From Alphaproteobacteria bacterium UBA2723 (GTDB lineage Bacteria; Pseudomonadota; Alphaproteobacteria; RF32; CAG-239): a DNA stretch of 5,735 nucleotides. Shown piece by piece: positions 4,165-5,735 of the stretch (positions within the stretch are counted from its first letter, which is position 1; the number at the start of each line of letters is the position of its first letter). The stretch spans positions 3,501-9,235 of the forward strand of contig DEKL01000131.1 of assembly GCA_002353835.1 (NCBI GenBank), in the 5' to 3' direction. A program made the position numbers and the translations under genes. Below the pieces are notes generated by a model. It worked only from the letters and a program-made list of their open reading frames with translations. It was not told the origin of the DNA and did no database searches.

Positions 4165-5735
4165 TACTTCGTGGACTCTATCCGCATACGGTAAAATGAC
4201 CGCCATACGAAATATAATCCTAATACGAAAAAGGCAATACCCAAACTCAAAGATATGCTTCTCGGTGCACTCTCAGCCATCTCAACAGCCAAAAGTCCAA
4301 ACAAAGTCGTAAACTTAATAATCGGGTTTAATGCCACAGAAGAAGTATCTTTATACGGGTCACCAACGGTATCTCCTACCACGGCTGCCGCATGTAAATC
4401 ACTTCCTTTTTCATGCAAGTCAACTTCAACAACTTTCTTCGCATTATCCCATGCACCACCGGCATTGGCCATATATAATGCTTGGTATAATCCGAATACG
4501 GCAATTGAAATCAAATAACTGGCAAATAAATTTGCATCAAAACACGCAAACGCTATCGTAAATGAGAAAATTACGATAAAGATGTTTAACATACCTTTTT
4601 GCGCATATATCGTGCAAATTCTTACCACGTTCTTGGAATCTTCAATAGATGCCGCTGTCTTGCCATCTAACTTAATGTGCTTTTTGATGTAGTTTACGGC
4701 TCTATACGCACCGGTTGATACCGCTTGCATAGATGCACCGGAGAACCAGTAAATAATCGCACCGCCTAACATCAAACCGAACAACACATTCGGATCAAGC
4801 AAGTTTAATTGCAAATTTAACAACAAGATGATTGAGAAAATCATGGTGGTCGCACCGATAACCGCCGTACCTATCAACACCGGTTTTGCCGTTGCCTTAA
4901 AGGTGTTACCGGCAGAGTCATTTTCTTCCAGTAATTGCTTACCGGTCTCAAAATCAGGCTTGAAACCATATTCTTTTTCAATGTCTTTCTTGATGCCCTT
5001 AATCTGCTCTATCTGTGATAATTCAAATACAGATTGCGCATTATCCGTTACCGGACCATAGCTGTCTACGGCAATCGTAACCGGACCCATGCCTAACATA
5101 CCGAACGCAACCAAACCGAAGGCAAATACCGTCGGATATACCATTATCGCATCTAAGCCCTCTTTAGAGGTAAAGTAAGCTATCGTCATCAAACCGACCA
5201 TTACTAACCCTTTCCAGAAAGCTGAGAAGTTACCGGCAATAATACCGGAAATAATGTTTAAGGATGCACCGGCTTCACGGCTGGCATTAACAATCTCTTG
5301 GACATGCTGTGATTTTGATGAAGTAAAGATTTTGGTAAATTCCGGAATAATCGCCGCGGCAAATGTACCACAGCTGATGATAACCGATAATTTCCACCAT
5401 AAATCTGCCCCCATATCGCCAATCATCACATAAGAAACACCAAATGTCATCAAAATGGAAATAATGGATGAAATCCATACCAAAGATGTTAACGGCGTTT
5501 CAAAGTTAAATGATTTTGCCTTGCCGAAAACGGCTTTGCATCCGATATTGTTGACAACATAGGCAATAAGTGAAGTCAAAATCATTAACACACGCATCGT
5601 GAAAATCCATACAATAAGACGTGCTTGAATATCTATACCGTTTGCCATCAATGTCAAATCACCGTTGGCGGCATATTGCATACCGGTTGCCAATACGATA
5701 AAGGATATCAAAGCAACACCGGTTACACCGTATGT
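4164..5735 (-). CDS. hppA: membrane-bound pyrophosphatase, C-terminal part (cut by window edge)
   Basis: This integral membrane pump couples hydrolysis of pyrophosphate to H+ (or Na+) export across the inner membrane. 523 codons are visible and the frame is open through the right edge, so the N-terminal part, with the first DxxxDxxxD pyrophosphate site, lies outside. Seen in order (visible numbering): PEFTKIFTS; the acidic catalytic loop with DSYGPVTDNA (224-233); GNTFKATAK (276-284); GAxxYWFSGASMQAVSTGA; NAGGAWDNAKK (424-434); GDTVGDPYKDTSS (454-466) with the metal-binding aspartates; and about ten hydrophobic membrane helices. Lys280 sits where K+-independent enzymes carry Lys and K+-dependent ones Ala, so this is probably a K+-independent proton pump. 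The sequence looks more like the divergent type ending in MRIE than the Rhodospirillum enzyme. The pumped ion cannot be settled, as the gate helix with its key Glu is missing. Confidence 0.95.
   Translation of the reverse strand, partial: TYGVTGVALISFIVLATGMQYAANGDLTLMANGIDIQARLIVWIFTMRVLMILTSLIAYVVNNIGCKAVFGKAKSFNFETPLTSLVWISSIISILMTFGVSYVMIGDMGADLWWKLSVIISCGTFAAAIIPEFTKIFTSSKSQHVQEIVNASREAGASLNIISGIIAGNFSAFWKGLVMVGLMTIAYFTSKEGLDAIMVYPTVFAFGLVAFGMLGMGPVTIAVDSYGPVTDNAQSVFELSQIEQIKGIKKDIEKEYGFKPDFETGKQLLEENDSAGNTFKATAKPVLIGTAVIGATTMIFSIILLLNLQLNLLDPNVLFGLMLGGAIIYWFSGASMQAVSTGAYRAVNYIKKHIKLDGKTAASIEDSKNVVRICTIYAQKGMLNIFIVIFSFTIAFACFDANLFASYLISIAVFGLYQALYMANAGGAWDNAKKVVEVDLHEKGSDLHAAAVVGDTVGDPYKDTSSVALNPIIKFTTLFGLLAVEMAESAPRSISLSLGIAFFVLGLYFVWRSFYRMRIESTK

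Overview
The window is an AT-rich bacterial chromosome segment with clear Shine-Dalgarno sites, sigma70-like promoters, a sigma32 (RpoH)-type heat-shock promoter and factor-independent terminators. SD use and the RpoH-type promoter argue against Bacteroidetes and for a proteobacterium. The EAQL-repeat protein and overall gene style remind me of uncultured gut Alphaproteobacteria with AT-rich genomes, but that placement is from memory and is tentative.

Layout, left to right. Positions 1-362 hold no convincing gene. They contain a long, imperfect stem-loop region (about 222-312) and a strong terminator (319-340). Positions 363-1403 (minus) encode a 346-residue protein of unknown function, built almost entirely from degenerate 30-31 residue alpha-helical repeats with an EAQLK signature. 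Its promoter at 1456-1483 is flanked by ATGCAT boxes. Positions 1654-2118 (plus) encode a small heat-shock protein with an RpoH-type promoter and a very strong terminator (2131-2171). Positions 2258-3137 (plus) are a probable two-gene operon: a secreted single-domain cupin followed by a guanine-deaminase-like zinc enzyme. The deaminase converges on tcdA (minus, 3134-3850), and the two stop codons overlap. tcdA encodes the ATP-dependent dehydratase that makes cyclic t6A37 in tRNA. From 3851 to 4163 there is an intergenic stretch rich in palindromes and unusually GC-rich islands, including a 71-nt hairpin that probably ends the hppA transcript. Positions 4164-5735 (minus) hold the C-terminal 523 codons of a membrane pyrophosphatase that runs off the right edge.

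The genes are mostly independent housekeeping or stress functions: protein folding (Hsp20), purine salvage (deaminase), tRNA modification (TcdA) and pyrophosphate-driven ion pumping (HppA). I see no defence, secretion or mobile system. The most novel items are the repeat protein with its operator-like promoter, the unexplained structured intergenic elements, and the divergent K+-independent-looking pyrophosphatase.
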